Shown in pieces: positions 9,710 through 18,859 of a stretch of 64,000 bases of DNA (its first letter is position 1; each line of letters begins with the position of its first letter). Where the stretch lies: contig NZ_SDWW01000017.1 of NCBI RefSeq assembly GCF_004168625.1, positions 16,815 through 80,814 of the forward strand, written 5' to 3'. Source of the DNA: Pengzhenrongella frigida (GTDB lineage: Bacteria; Actinomycetota; Actinomycetes; Actinomycetales; Cellulomonadaceae). The position numbers and the translations under genes are program-made. The notes beneath the pieces are model-generated. The model did no database searches, was not told the origin of the DNA, and was given only the letters and a program-made list of their open reading frames with translations.

Positions 9710-10439
9710 GATGAACGCGGTCTCCGTCGTGGTGCCCGCCTTCCAGGAGGAGGCGAGCATCGTCCCCGCCCTCGAGCGGCTCCTCACCGTGCTCGAGAAG
9801 TCGGGCCGCACCTTCGAGGTCATCGTCGTGTCCGACGGCAGCACCGACAAGACCGCCCAGCTCGCACGTGAGCTGGATCGTGCCGAGGTTCGGGTGCTCG
9901 AGTACTCGCCGAACCGCGGCAAGGGCCACGCCCTCCGGCACGGCTTCGCGGAGACGAGGTTCCCCCTGGTCGCCTTCATCGACGGCGACCTCGACCTTGA
10001 TCCCGTGGTGATTCCCGACTTCCTGGCGATGATCGACGCCGACCAGGCCGACGTCGTCATCGGCTCCAAGCTGCACCCGGGATCGACCGTGAGCTACCCG
10101 ATGTCCCGACGCATCGCGAGCTGGGGATTCCGCCTGGCCACGCGGCTGCTGATCGGCCTCAACCTCGGCGACACCCAGACGGGGGTCAAGGCGATGCGCC
10201 GCGACGCCGTCGCGCCGTCGATCGAGAAGTGCACCGCGACCGGGTTCGCCTTCGACCTGGAGCTCCTCGCGCGACTGGTCGACCGCAAGCTCCGGGTCGT
10301 CGAGGCTCCCGTGGTGCTCGAGTACGAGTTCACCTCGACCGTCGGGGTCAGCTCGATCATCGAGGCGTTGCACGACCTCGTGACGGTTGCGCGGCACCGT
10401 CGAGGCTTCGGCCGGCGCCCGCAGTCGGAGCAGAAATGA
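9699..10439 (+). CDS. Dolichol-phosphate-mannose-type family 2 glycosyltransferase
   Basis: 246 residues. SVVVPAFQEEASIVPALERLL, FEVIVVSDGSTDKTAQLAREL, NRGKGHALRHGFAETR and LVAFIDGDLDLDP match polyprenyl-phosphate sugar transferases. The late signature DTQTGVKAMRRDA is typical of the DPM1/DPG group. It probably makes a polyprenyl-phosphate sugar donor used on the outer face of the membrane. The start could also be the ATG at 9711: 9699 has GGTGAG upstream but overlaps the epimerase by 11 nt. The gene is translationally coupled to the flippase that follows. Confidence 0.85.
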   Translation: MGTEMNAVSVVVPAFQEEASIVPALERLLTVLEKSGRTFEVIVVSDGSTDKTAQLARELDRAEVRVLEYSPNRGKGHALRHGFAETRFPLVAFIDGDLDLDPVVIPDFLAMIDADQADVVIGSKLHPGSTVSYPMSRRIASWGFRLATRLLIGLNLGDTQTGVKAMRRDAVAPSIEKCTATGFAFDLELLARLVDRKLRVVEAPVVLEYEFTSTVGVSSIIEALHDLVTVARHRRGFGRRPQSEQK

Positions 10440-11701
10440 ACGAGCGTCGGGCGATGCGGCTCGGATACCTCAAGCGGCACACGGGGCCGCTGATGACGGT
10501 CGGCGCGGTCAGCGTCCTGGGGATCTTCGCCACGGCCGTGTTCCACGCGGTCACCGGCCGGGGACTGGGGCCGGAGGCCTTCGGCCTGCTCGCCGCGTTC
10601 CTGTCCATCGTCAACATCGCCGCGATCGGGGCCTCGGCGCTGCAGAACTCCGTCGCGGTCGGCACTGCGCGGAGCCTGGCCGAGACGGTCGAGGGCGGCG
10701 GGGTGGTCCGCCCGACGCGGCGGTGGGACAGCGCGACGATCGAGGCGCTCGTGCTCGGCGGCGTGGGGACGCTCGTCGTCGTCGTCTTCGCGCCGTTGCT
10801 CGCCGATCAGCTCGCGACGAGCGCGCTCGCCATCTACCTCGCCGCGCTGACGATCCTGCCGAGCTTCCTGTTCTCGGTCGCCCAGGGCCGCCTCCAGGCC
10901 GTCGGCCGGGCGACGTCCGTGGCGGGCTGGTCGACCAGCTCGCAGATCCTTCGGGTCGTGCTCGCGGCGAGCGCCCTTGCCGCAGGACTCGGTGCCGTCT
11001 CGGTCCTGCTCGCCGTGCTCATCGCCATCACCGCTGCGGCCGTCGCGGCTGGTTGGCAGGTCCGCGGCTCGCACCTGCGGACCGCGACCACCGCCTTCAG
11101 CTCGCACAGCATCGTCTTGATCATGCTCACGTTGTCGTTCGCATGGCTGACGAACATCGACGTCATGCTCGTCCGCATGGGGACGTCCGAATCACATGCC
11201 GGGATGTTCGCCGCCGCGGCGGTGCTCGGCAAGATGATCCTCATCGTGCCCACGACGCTCTCGCTCTACCTGCTCCCGAGGTTCGTGAACCGTCAGGGCG
11301 ACCGTGGGGCCATGAAGTTCGGCGTGAACGTGATCCTCCTGACCGTGCTCGGTTCGGGCCTGGTCGCGGTGCTGGGCATGACCCTGCTCCGGGGCTTCCT
11401 GATCTCGCTCTTCTTCGGCGCCGGGTACACCGAGGCCGCGGACCTGCTGCCGTGGCTCGCGCTGGCCTACCTGCCCTGGGCGTTGGCGCAGGGGCTGCTG
11501 ATCCGGCTCACCGCCGCCGTCTCGCGCCTCGCCCTCGCCGTCCTGATCGGCGCCGCGGTGATCCAGTGGGTCGCGGTGCGCATGGTCCTGCCCGACCTCG
11601 GCGCGACGATCGTCGTCGTCGGGGTGCTCGGTGTTCTCGTTGTCCTGTCCATGCTGGTCCTGGTATCTCGTCACTCCCGAAAGATGGTCGCCGCCGAATG
11701 A
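10436..11701 (+). CDS. Polysaccharide flippase (Wzx/MATE-like, MOP superfamily)
   Basis: 421 residues with about 12 hydrophobic segments and the family opening GRGLGPEAFGLLAAFLSIVNIAAIGASALQ. It likely moves lipid-linked oligosaccharide units across the membrane. LPRFVNRQGDRGAMKFGVN is the usual mid-protein cytoplasmic loop. The ATG at 10436 overlaps the previous stop (ATGA), and the next gene overlaps its stop in the same way. A second flippase is at 36596-37837 and an ABC exporter at 16621-18731, so the locus encodes more than one export route. Confidence 0.85.
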   Translation: MNERRAMRLGYLKRHTGPLMTVGAVSVLGIFATAVFHAVTGRGLGPEAFGLLAAFLSIVNIAAIGASALQNSVAVGTARSLAETVEGGGVVRPTRRWDSATIEALVLGGVGTLVVVVFAPLLADQLATSALAIYLAALTILPSFLFSVAQGRLQAVGRATSVAGWSTSSQILRVVLAASALAAGLGAVSVLLAVLIAITAAAVAAGWQVRGSHLRTATTAFSSHSIVLIMLTLSFAWLTNIDVMLVRMGTSESHAGMFAAAAVLGKMILIVPTTLSLYLLPRFVNRQGDRGAMKFGVNVILLTVLGSGLVAVLGMTLLRGFLISLFFGAGYTEAADLLPWLALAYLPWALAQGLLIRLTAAVSRLALAVLIGAAVIQWVAVRMVLPDLGATIVVVGVLGVLVVLSMLVLVSRHSRKMVAAE

Positions 11702-13227
11702 CGAAGATCCGATCTGCTCTGTGGGCCCTGCTCGGCACTGTGCTGCTGGCCCTCGGTGCGATACCTGCCGCTCGCGTGCCCATCATCGGGGACGACTTCC
11801 ACGCATTCTTCGAGTCGTACGCCATCGTCGACGGCAATGCGGGCTCCGCCTTCGCCTACGGCTGGAATCAAGGCCTGCTCGCGGGTCACTTCAACCCGGT
11901 CGGCCAGGCGATCGGGGCCGTCTACCACTTCGGCGCGTTCGCGGTCAGCTCCTCGCTGGGGATCAGCCCCCAGTACTACGACGTGTTCTTCGGCTCGGGA
12001 CTCATGTGGCTGACGGTGGCCGGCGCGGCGCTCACCCTGACGTGGGGCCTGCGCCACGCGGGCGCCGTCGGGCAGGTCTCCTACTGGCGCAACTTCGCAC
12101 TGCTGGCCGCCGTCGTGGCGTCGACCCTCCAGCTGCACCCGTGGTCGAACGACCCGGTGACCTCGTTCGGTCCCGCCGGGTGGGGTTCGGCCGCGATCGG
12201 GTTCGCCTTGCTCGGGATGTCTCTTCGCTCGACCGTGCCGGGGCGGACCTCGGTCGCTGACTTCTTCCTGGTCGGCGCCCTCGCCGTCGTCGCGGTGCTC
12301 TACTACGAGATGCTCGTCGGGATGATCGCGGGCACGGCCGCCGTCTACGTCGGCGTGGTCGTGCGGGCGCGTCTTCGTCGCAACACCGCCGATCTTCGCC
12401 GCGGGCTGCTCCTCGGCGTCGTCGGGGTCGTCCTGCCCGCCGTGATCTTCGTGGGCGGGAGATTCCTCGCGATCCCGTCGACCGAGAGCAACTACACGGG
12501 GACCACGCTGTCGGTCGGCTCTGCCGCCGCGGCCACGTGGTGGACAGCGATCGTCGGGGCGCTCCCCGGCGGCGGCTGGCGCTACCTCTCCGAGATGGCC
12601 GGCAGCGTCGAGCTCGCGCTCAAGCCCGTCGCCCTGGCGCTCCTGCTCTGCCTGGCTGTCGGACTGCTCGTGGTCGCGTGGATGCGTGCGCCGCGCCTGT
12701 GGGTCCCGTGGACCCGTGCCGCGCTCATCCCGGTAGCAGGAGTCGTCGCTACCTGGGCCTTGACGACCGCGACCCACACGACCACGCAGAAGTACATCGA
12801 CGAGATCAAGGTTCCGGGGCAGGTCTACCTCTACTACGTCGTCGGTGTGGTGTGCGCCGCGATCCTGATCAGCTGGGCGATCATTGCGCTCGCCCCCCGC
12901 GCACCGTCCTTCGCCGGACCGGTGGCGCTGCTGCTGGTCGGAGCGTTCCTGATGATCCAGATGCCGCTGAACTGGCGCCTGGCGACGGTCAGCGCCGACG
13001 CGTTCGCCCTGAACCGGACGCTGGCGGGTGTGGTGGTGACCGATGAGGCGTCCGAAGACGAACGTTGCGCGGCCCTCGCCGCCTGGGTGACCCGGCCGTG
13101 GCCGGACTACTACCGCGAGGCCGTCGTCGGCGACGCGCAGGAGGACTTCGAGCGCGTCTTCGGCGAGCCGTTCTGCACCGACCCGGTGGTCCTCGAGCAG
13201 GCCGCGACACCGGCCGTCGTCGGCTAG
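11698..13227 (+). CDS. Large polytopic membrane protein of unknown function (GT-C-like candidate)
   Basis: 509 residues with roughly ten hydrophobic segments. I do not recognise a family. The first extracytoplasmic loop contains VPIIGDDFHAFFESYAI, with paired Asp residues just after the first helix. This is the position where GT-C glycosyltransferases carry their catalytic acidic motif. A soluble C-terminal tail of about 70 residues has two cysteines (DERCAALAAW and GEPFCTDP) that could pair outside the cell. It is the last gene of the GT operon, overlapping the flippase by ATGA, and is followed by a hairpin. A glycosyltransferase using polyprenyl-phosphate sugar from the 9699 gene product is a plausible but unproven role. 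Confidence 0.6.
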   Translation: MTKIRSALWALLGTVLLALGAIPAARVPIIGDDFHAFFESYAIVDGNAGSAFAYGWNQGLLAGHFNPVGQAIGAVYHFGAFAVSSSLGISPQYYDVFFGSGLMWLTVAGAALTLTWGLRHAGAVGQVSYWRNFALLAAVVASTLQLHPWSNDPVTSFGPAGWGSAAIGFALLGMSLRSTVPGRTSVADFFLVGALAVVAVLYYEMLVGMIAGTAAVYVGVVVRARLRRNTADLRRGLLLGVVGVVLPAVIFVGGRFLAIPSTESNYTGTTLSVGSAAAATWWTAIVGALPGGGWRYLSEMAGSVELALKPVALALLLCLAVGLLVVAWMRAPRLWVPWTRAALIPVAGVVATWALTTATHTTTQKYIDEIKVPGQVYLYYVVGVVCAAILISWAIIALAPRAPSFAGPVALLLVGAFLMIQMPLNWRLATVSADAFALNRTLAGVVVTDEASEDERCAALAAWVTRPWPDYYREAVVGDAQEDFERVFGEPFCTDPVVLEQAATPAVVG

Positions 13228-13231
13228 CTCG

Positions 13232-13250
13232 CCCGGGCAGGCCGCCCGGG
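13232..13250 (+). terminator. Hairpin at the end of the GT operon
   Basis: CCCGGGC (13232-13238) pairs with GCCCGGG (13244-13250) around AGGCC, beginning 5 nt after the stop codon. The following bases repeat the motif CCGCCCGGGGTGTCC. The next gene converges on this site, so it may serve both strands. Confidence 0.5.
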
Positions 13251-13277
13251 GTGTCCGCCCGGGGTGTCCCGGTCGGC

Positions 13278-15443
13278 TCAGCCGAGCGCCGCTGCGAGCT
13301 GCGCGCCGATCGGTTCGCCGAGGCTGCGCGAGTAGGTCGCGGTCAGATGGTTGCCGTCGCGATAGATCAGCACGCCGCCGATCACGACGGGGCACCGATC
13401 GGTGGGGCAGATCCAGTCGGTGAGGTCGAGCACGTGGACCAGCGGCATGCCCTCGGCGGCGGTGACCTCGGGTGCGTCGTCCCAGACGATCGCACTGCGG
13501 TCCATCGCGCACTGGGTGAGCGTCTGCTCGTTCTGCGCGACGCAGTCGGGGACGAGGACGTCCGGGCGGGGTGTGTCGCGGAACGTCACGACGGGAACCC
13601 CCTGGGCGACGAAGGGCTCCCACGCGCCCTGGAAGCCGCTGGCCATGCGGGTCTTGCTCGCTTCCAGACTCGGGCTGCCGCCCTGCTTGAAGACCTGGTA
13701 GCGGCTGGTCGCCACCAGCAGCAGGTCAGGCGGATCCGCGAGCAGCGCGGTGGTGACGTTCTTGTTGCGCTCGTCGCACGCCTCGTTGGCGCGCCCGTCG
13801 AGGTCGACCATGACGTCCGTGAACGGGCACGAGCCCCGCGTGTAGACATCGAGCCGCCAGCCGTGCGCGAGGGCCGCCTGCTCGATCCCCGGCACGAGCT
13901 GGTCGGCATGGGAGTCGCCCACGAGGGCGAGGGTGACCGCGCTCTCGAGGTTCCCGAACGAGCACGGGGTGGCGGCGGTCGACGCGAGGTCGATGGTGCA
14001 GCCGTGCCCGTCGATCTGCGGGGCGTCCCCGGACGCGGTGAGAGCCGACGGGACGATGCTTGCGAAGGCTTCGGCGGGGATGCCGGCAGTGGCGTCCGTC
14101 GCGAGCACGGCGGCGCCGGGATTCGTGGTGCTCGGAGGCGCGGGGGCCGTCGCCGTGCCGGGGGCCCCGGTGGTTCCGGTGGTCCCGGTGGGCTCGTTCG
14201 CGGTCTGACCCAGGACGTTCACCTGGAGGCCCAGGCCGGCGACCACCCCGAGGAGCGTGCAGATCGCCCCGAGCTGGAGCGATTTGGCGTTGTCCGACTT
14301 CAACGACGGTGCCCGGAGCGCCGGCTGCTCCACGAGGTGGAGGCTGAGCCACGCCGGCACGAGGGAGAAGAGTGCGACGGCGAGTCCGTAGCGGATCCGC
14401 AGCGTTCCCGTCATGGCTGTCGCGACCACGATCAGCGGCCAGTGCCAGAGGTACAGCGAGTAGGAGAGCCCGCCCACCCACACCATCGGGCGCAGGCCGA
14501 GGAGGGTGGCCGAGCCGCTCGAATGCCCGGACGCGCCCGCCCAGAGGACGGCGGTGGCACCCAGGGTGGGGAGCAGTGCGGCGTAGCCCGGGAACGGGAC
14601 CGCTGCGGTGAACGTCAGCGCGGTCACACCGATCGCGGCCAGGCCGAGCCCGCCGACCACCCGGGCCGCGCGAGGTCCCGCCCGGAACCGCGGGTCGGCC
14701 AGGACGATGGCGAGGCCGGCGCCGAGCCCGAGCTCCCACAGGCGCGTGGTCGACACGAAGTAGGCGGGCCCCGGGTCGCTCTGGGTCAGGTGCACCGACC
14801 AGGCGAACGACGGGACGGCGACCAGGGCGAGAGCGAGCAGCAGGTACGACTGCGACCCCACGCTCCGCACCCGGCGCCCGCGGCGACGGCGAAACGCGGT
14901 GGCCACGGCGGCGGCCGCGAGGAGTGCGACCGGCCAGACCACATAGAACTGCTCCTCCACGGCCAGCGACCAGAAGTGCTGGAGCGGGGAAGCGGCCTGG
15001 TCGCGGGCGAGGTAGTCGATCGACCGGCCGGCGAGCTCCCAGTTCATGAGGTAGGTCGAGCTGCTCACCACGTCCTCGCCGAGCTGCAGCCATCGCGTGC
15101 TCGGGAGGAATGCGACCGCCAGGGCGACCGTGCCGAGAAGCGTGACCGTGGCGGCCGGGAGGATCCGTCGTGCGCGCCGCGCGTAGAAGCCGGCGAGCGA
15201 GATCTTGCCGCGCACGGCAAGCTCCTGCACGAGTCCCTGGGTGATGAGGAAGCCGGAGATCACGAAGAAGATGTCGACCCCGACGAACCCGCCCGGAAGC
15301 CAGGGCAGGCCCGCGTGGTAGAGCACGACCAGGCCGACCGCCACCGCGCGCAGCCCCTGGATGTCCCGCCGGTAGCCGGCTGACGTGCCCGCAGGACGCT
15401 GCGTCGGGAGAGCCGCCGGTCGGGCGGCCGTCTCGGCGCTCAT
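13278..15443 (-). CDS. OatA-like acyltransferase: AT3 membrane domain plus SGNH domain
   Basis: 721 residues from the ATG at 15441-15443. The N-terminal acyltransferase_3 domain shows YRRDIQGLRAVAVGLVVLYH, GGFVGVDIFFVISGFLIT and FYARRARRILPAA, then ten or so helices (about residues 20-385). A linker rich in Thr, Gly and Ala (about 400-430) leads to an extracytoplasmic SGNH hydrolase-like domain. That domain has the GDSH block (VTLALVGDSHADQLVPG) and a late DRYR/NHLT-type block (IYRDGNHLTATYSR) carrying the catalytic Asp-His equivalents. Such proteins O-acetylate peptidoglycan or surface glycans. It sits downstream of the FkbM gene in a minus-strand operon with Wzm/Wzt. Confidence 0.9.
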   Translation of the reverse strand: MSAETAARPAALPTQRPAGTSAGYRRDIQGLRAVAVGLVVLYHAGLPWLPGGFVGVDIFFVISGFLITQGLVQELAVRGKISLAGFYARRARRILPAATVTLLGTVALAVAFLPSTRWLQLGEDVVSSSTYLMNWELAGRSIDYLARDQAASPLQHFWSLAVEEQFYVVWPVALLAAAAVATAFRRRRGRRVRSVGSQSYLLLALALVAVPSFAWSVHLTQSDPGPAYFVSTTRLWELGLGAGLAIVLADPRFRAGPRAARVVGGLGLAAIGVTALTFTAAVPFPGYAALLPTLGATAVLWAGASGHSSGSATLLGLRPMVWVGGLSYSLYLWHWPLIVVATAMTGTLRIRYGLAVALFSLVPAWLSLHLVEQPALRAPSLKSDNAKSLQLGAICTLLGVVAGLGLQVNVLGQTANEPTGTTGTTGAPGTATAPAPPSTTNPGAAVLATDATAGIPAEAFASIVPSALTASGDAPQIDGHGCTIDLASTAATPCSFGNLESAVTLALVGDSHADQLVPGIEQAALAHGWRLDVYTRGSCPFTDVMVDLDGRANEACDERNKNVTTALLADPPDLLLVATSRYQVFKQGGSPSLEASKTRMASGFQGAWEPFVAQGVPVVTFRDTPRPDVLVPDCVAQNEQTLTQCAMDRSAIVWDDAPEVTAAEGMPLVHVLDLTDWICPTDRCPVVIGGVLIYRDGNHLTATYSRSLGEPIGAQLAAALG

Positions 15444-15489
15444 CGAGCGGCCGGGGTCTTCACCGGCGGCGCTTCCCGTCGCACCCTCG

Positions 15490-16587
15490 CTACCCGATTC
15501 GAGGCAGGCGACGGGAGATCCCGCGCAAGGCACGGGTGACCCGCCAGGAACGGGAGCGGAAGACCGCGCCGAGCTCGGCGGAGCTGGCCTGCGCGTCCTG
15601 CTCGGCGCGGGCCGCGCGCGCGGTCAGCTCCGCGGTCTGCGCCCGCAGGCGGGCGACCTCGTCCAGGGCGGACTGCAGGTCGACCTCGAGCTCACCGAAC
15701 AGGGATTCCTTCGCGCGTGCGTGGCTGACGGACACCGACATGTCCCGGTCGCGGTCGTCGAACGACACGGCGATGAGCCCGTCGCCGCTGTACGACTCGC
15801 CGACGGTGTGCTCGGCGATGACGTGCGCGCCCAGGGCGAGGAGCCGTTCGAGGACGTGCTGATGGGTCAGCGCGCTGCCGGAGATCTGATGGTGATGGGT
15901 CGAGACGATCATGAATCGCACGGCGCCGGCCGTGAAGAGCTCCGCCGCGCGTTCGATCAGCACGGTCTCGAACCCCTGGATGTCGACCATCAGCAGGCCG
16001 ACCCGGGCGAGCCCGGTCTCGAGCATCAGGGAGCCCAGGTCGTACTGGACGACCTCGATCGGCTCCCCGGTGCTCTCCGCGACGAACGTCGTCGGCTGGC
16101 CCGGTGAGTCCCCGACGGCGCCGTGCACGAACGTCGCGGTCATCGCGTTGAGCGCCAGGTTGCGCCGGCCGATCTCCAGGTAGGTGGGATCCGGTTCGAG
16201 ATCCACCACGCGGTTTCCGTGCGTCCGCTGGTGGAACCACATGCTGTAGTACGCCCAGAAGCTGCCGAGCTCCACCATCGCAGCGTCCGGCTCGGTCGCG
16301 ACCAGGCGTTCGAGGAGCTCGTGGAAGACCACTTCCTCCTGGGGCTCGTGATGCCCCCGGAGCGACCGGATGATCTCCGTCATCCACGGGCCGAAGTAGC
16401 ACCCCTCCCGGATCAGGACGCCGTTGTGCATGCGCTGGACGGTGGTGCCGTCGAGCTCGAACACCTCACCGGCGCCGTCGACCTTCGGCAGGTCGTCGGC
16501 GTCGTGGCACGAGATCGTCAGCAGGACGCGCTCTGCGGCCGCAGGTTCGAGGTGGTCCAGGCGCGGGGCGGGGGCGAGATCAGGCAT
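15490..16587 (-). CDS. FkbM-like methyltransferase with C-terminal coiled coil
   Basis: 365 residues with GAAGGAG just upstream of the ATG. The SAM-binding core is AAMVELGSFWAYYSMWFHQ, then VVDLEPDPTYLEIGRRNLALN and VGLLMVDIQGFETVLIERA, the VDIQGFE motif being typical of FkbM-like O-methyltransferases. From about residue 290 the chain becomes a heptad-rich Ala/Glu/Arg coiled coil. It ends in SRSWRVTRALRGISRRLP, a basic amphipathic tail also seen in the second methyltransferase at 23817. It likely methylates a sugar of the exported glycan. Position directly downstream of the Wzt gene suggests chain-end modification coupled to ABC export (inference). Confidence 0.8.
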   Translation of the reverse strand: MPDLAPAPRLDHLEPAAAERVLLTISCHDADDLPKVDGAGEVFELDGTTVQRMHNGVLIREGCYFGPWMTEIIRSLRGHHEPQEEVVFHELLERLVATEPDAAMVELGSFWAYYSMWFHQRTHGNRVVDLEPDPTYLEIGRRNLALNAMTATFVHGAVGDSPGQPTTFVAESTGEPIEVVQYDLGSLMLETGLARVGLLMVDIQGFETVLIERAAELFTAGAVRFMIVSTHHHQISGSALTHQHVLERLLALGAHVIAEHTVGESYSGDGLIAVSFDDRDRDMSVSVSHARAKESLFGELEVDLQSALDEVARLRAQTAELTARAARAEQDAQASSAELGAVFRSRSWRVTRALRGISRRLPRIG

Positions 16588-16620
16588 GGTGCTCCTTCGG
16601 GGTGCAGGGGCGGCACCCGA

Positions 16621-17826
16621 TCAGACGGTAGCGAACGACGCGTCGACGGCGATGGAGCCGTGCGCTCGGCCATCGCTGCGGACCTCGATGTGGGCCGCCT
16701 CGTCGAGTCGGTGGATCTCCTGGCCGTTGGTGCCCTCGATCGCGAGCCGCAGGGTGTAGCGGCCCTCACCGAGCCGGAGATCGGGGAGCAGGAAGTCGAA
16801 GGACGCCTCCCCGGTCAGCGGCGGGAGGCGAACTCCGAGCAGCTGGGTGTTCGTGCCGTAGACCGTGGTGCCGATCGGCGTGTCGATGGCCAGGCCCAGC
16901 ATCCAGTCCTGCAGGAGCGGGGAAGCCGACACGGTCACCCGGGCCCGGATCGAGTCGCCCGGGCGGATGGAACCGATCGGCTCGCGGGTGCGCTCGTCGA
17001 GCAGGGCGACGGCGCCGACCTGGGCCTGCAAGGCGGGCTTGTCCGCGACGCCGCTGCGTGCAGCGGCTCGGTCGATCTCACCCTGCCGGGTCGCCTCGAA
17101 ATCGGCGCGCAGGACGCGGAGCGCTTCCTGGGGGATGCCGTCCGCGGTGACGAGTCCCCGCTCGAGGACGATCGCACGATCGCACAGCTCTGCGACCTGG
17201 TCGAGGCTGTGCGACACGAGCACGATCGTGCGGCCCTCGTGCTGGAAGCCCTTGATGCGCTCCATGCACTTGCGCTGGAACGGCTCGTCGCCGACGGCAA
17301 GCACCTCGTCCACGAGCAGGATGTCCGGGTCGACGTGGACCGCCACGGCGAACGCGAGGCGGACGTACATGCCGGACGAGTAGAACTTCACCTGGGTGTC
17401 GATGAACTGCTCGATGCCGGAGAAGTCGACGATCGCATCGAAGTGCTTGTCGGTCTGCTGGCGCGAGAGCCCGAGGATCGAGGCGTTGAGGTAGACGTTC
17501 TCCCGGCCGGTGAGGTCGGGGTGGAAACCTGCGCCCAGCTCGAGCAGCGCCGCGAGCCGGCCCCGCACCTTCACGGTGCCGGAGGTCGGCTGGATGATGC
17601 CGCCGATGGCCTTGAGGAGGGTGCTCTTGCCGGAACCGTTCGGACCGACCAGCCCCACCGTGGAGCCCGACGCGATCGAGAGGTCGACGTCGCGCAGCGC
17701 CCAGAAGTCCTCTTTGTGGAGCTTGGACCGGCCGAAGTTGACCAGCCGTTCCTTGAGCGACTTCTCCTTGCGGATGATGAACCGTTTGGAGACGTTCTCG
17801 ATCTCGATCACGTTGGGGTTGGTCAT
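16621..17826 (-). CDS. wzt: Polysaccharide ABC exporter ATP-binding protein (Wzt type)
   Basis: 401 residues. Walker A is GPNGSGKST at residues 61-69. The Q-loop region precedes TGRENVYLNASILGLSR, the short signature-like YSSGMYVRLAFA is followed by Walker B ILLVDEVLAVGD, and the switch His is in VLVSHSLDQ. After the ATPase (to about 245) there is an extra C-terminal beta domain of about 150 residues resembling the Wzt carbohydrate-binding domain. Such domains bind the modified non-reducing end of the polymer. The ATG overlaps the Wzm stop by one base, so the two subunits are coupled. Confidence 0.9.
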   Translation of the reverse strand: MTNPNVIEIENVSKRFIIRKEKSLKERLVNFGRSKLHKEDFWALRDVDLSIASGSTVGLVGPNGSGKSTLLKAIGGIIQPTSGTVKVRGRLAALLELGAGFHPDLTGRENVYLNASILGLSRQQTDKHFDAIVDFSGIEQFIDTQVKFYSSGMYVRLAFAVAVHVDPDILLVDEVLAVGDEPFQRKCMERIKGFQHEGRTIVLVSHSLDQVAELCDRAIVLERGLVTADGIPQEALRVLRADFEATRQGEIDRAAARSGVADKPALQAQVGAVALLDERTREPIGSIRPGDSIRARVTVSASPLLQDWMLGLAIDTPIGTTVYGTNTQLLGVRLPPLTGEASFDFLLPDLRLGEGRYTLRLAIEGTNGQEIHRLDEAAHIEVRSDGRAHGSIAVDASFATV

Positions 17827-18731
17827 CACAGCTCCTGGGCGAAGTTGCTCTGGAGCTTGGCGAAGACGCGCTGGCAGAACCACAGCAGCACGACGCCGAT
17901 CCCCAGCGCGATGAGCAGCCTGGTCCCCAGATGGTCGGGTATCGGTTCGCCGGCACCGGCCACCCAGAAGGTCTGCTGGAATCCCAGGACGGCCAGCGTC
18001 ACGGGGTTGGCGAGATAGACGGCCTGCATCCAGGCCGCCGTGAGCTCCTCCTGGACGAGTGCCCAGGAGTAGACGATCGGCGACGCCCAGAACAGGATCA
18101 TGAACGCGATCTCCACCAGGTACTGCACATCGCGCAGGTAGACGTTGACCGCCGAGAGCAGCAGCGCCATGGCCGTCGAGAAGACGAGGAGGACCAGCAG
18201 CGACAGCGGGAAGTACAGCCAGTTCGGACCCACCGGGAAGCGCCCAACCGCCACCGTGGCGGCGACCAGGATGGCGAGCTGGATTGCGAAGTTGAACAGT
18301 GCTGACCCCACGACCGCCAGCGGGAAGACCTCACGCGGCAGGTAGACCTTCTTGATCAGGCCGGAGTTGGCGACGATCGACCCGGTACCCGGGACAACGA
18401 TGTCCGTCACCAGCTGCCATGCGGTCAGGCCTGTGAAGATGAAGATGGCGAAGTCGTCGATCTGACGCGCAGCGCCGAGGAACTTCCCGATCGCCACGTA
18501 GTACACCAGCAGCAGGGCGAGCGGCTTGAGCAGGCTCCAGACGAATCCGAGCGCACTGTCCTTGTACTTCGCCTTGAGCTCGCGCCGGATCAGCAGGTCC
18601 ATCAGCTCGCGGTGTGCCGCGATGTCTCGCAGGGACGTCAGGGTCCCGGTCGCAAATCCGGGTACAGGGCCGGCGAACCGGAGCGGCTCCAGCGCCAACG
18701 CAGTGGCGCGTGCCTCGCTCGTCAGTGACAT
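17826..18731 (-). CDS. wzm: Polysaccharide ABC exporter permease (Wzm type)
   Basis: 301 residues of the ABC-2 permease family, with about six transmembrane segments. LLIRRELKAKYKDSALGFVWSLLKPL is the classic amphipathic entry sequence, followed by FTGLTAWQLVTD, GLIKKVYLPREVFPLAVV and MILFWASPIVYSW. It forms the channel for a completed lipid-linked glycan together with Wzt. AGGAG is well placed before the ATG at 18731. It is the first gene of the exporter operon and is divergent from the SpoIID protein gene. Confidence 0.92.
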   Translation of the reverse strand: MSLTSEARATALALEPLRFAGPVPGFATGTLTSLRDIAAHRELMDLLIRRELKAKYKDSALGFVWSLLKPLALLLVYYVAIGKFLGAARQIDDFAIFIFTGLTAWQLVTDIVVPGTGSIVANSGLIKKVYLPREVFPLAVVGSALFNFAIQLAILVAATVAVGRFPVGPNWLYFPLSLLVLLVFSTAMALLLSAVNVYLRDVQYLVEIAFMILFWASPIVYSWALVQEELTAAWMQAVYLANPVTLAVLGFQQTFWVAGAGEPIPDHLGTRLLIALGIGVVLLWFCQRVFAKLQSNFAQEL

Positions 18732-18859
18732 CTGTCTCCTAGTTCGGAGGCGCGATTCTGGTGGTCCCCGGTCCGCGCCGCGGATCAGTGTACCGACCAG
18801 TTGGCCTAGTGACCGGCGCGCCCTTGGCGTCGGGAGTCCAAAAGCCGGACACTCAAGGA

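Noticed and set aside
13065..15383. A 772-codon plus-strand frame opposite the OatA-like acyltransferase
   Set aside because: It is the complement of a gene with clear AT3 and SGNH motifs. The frame is low-complexity Arg/Glu/Gly.
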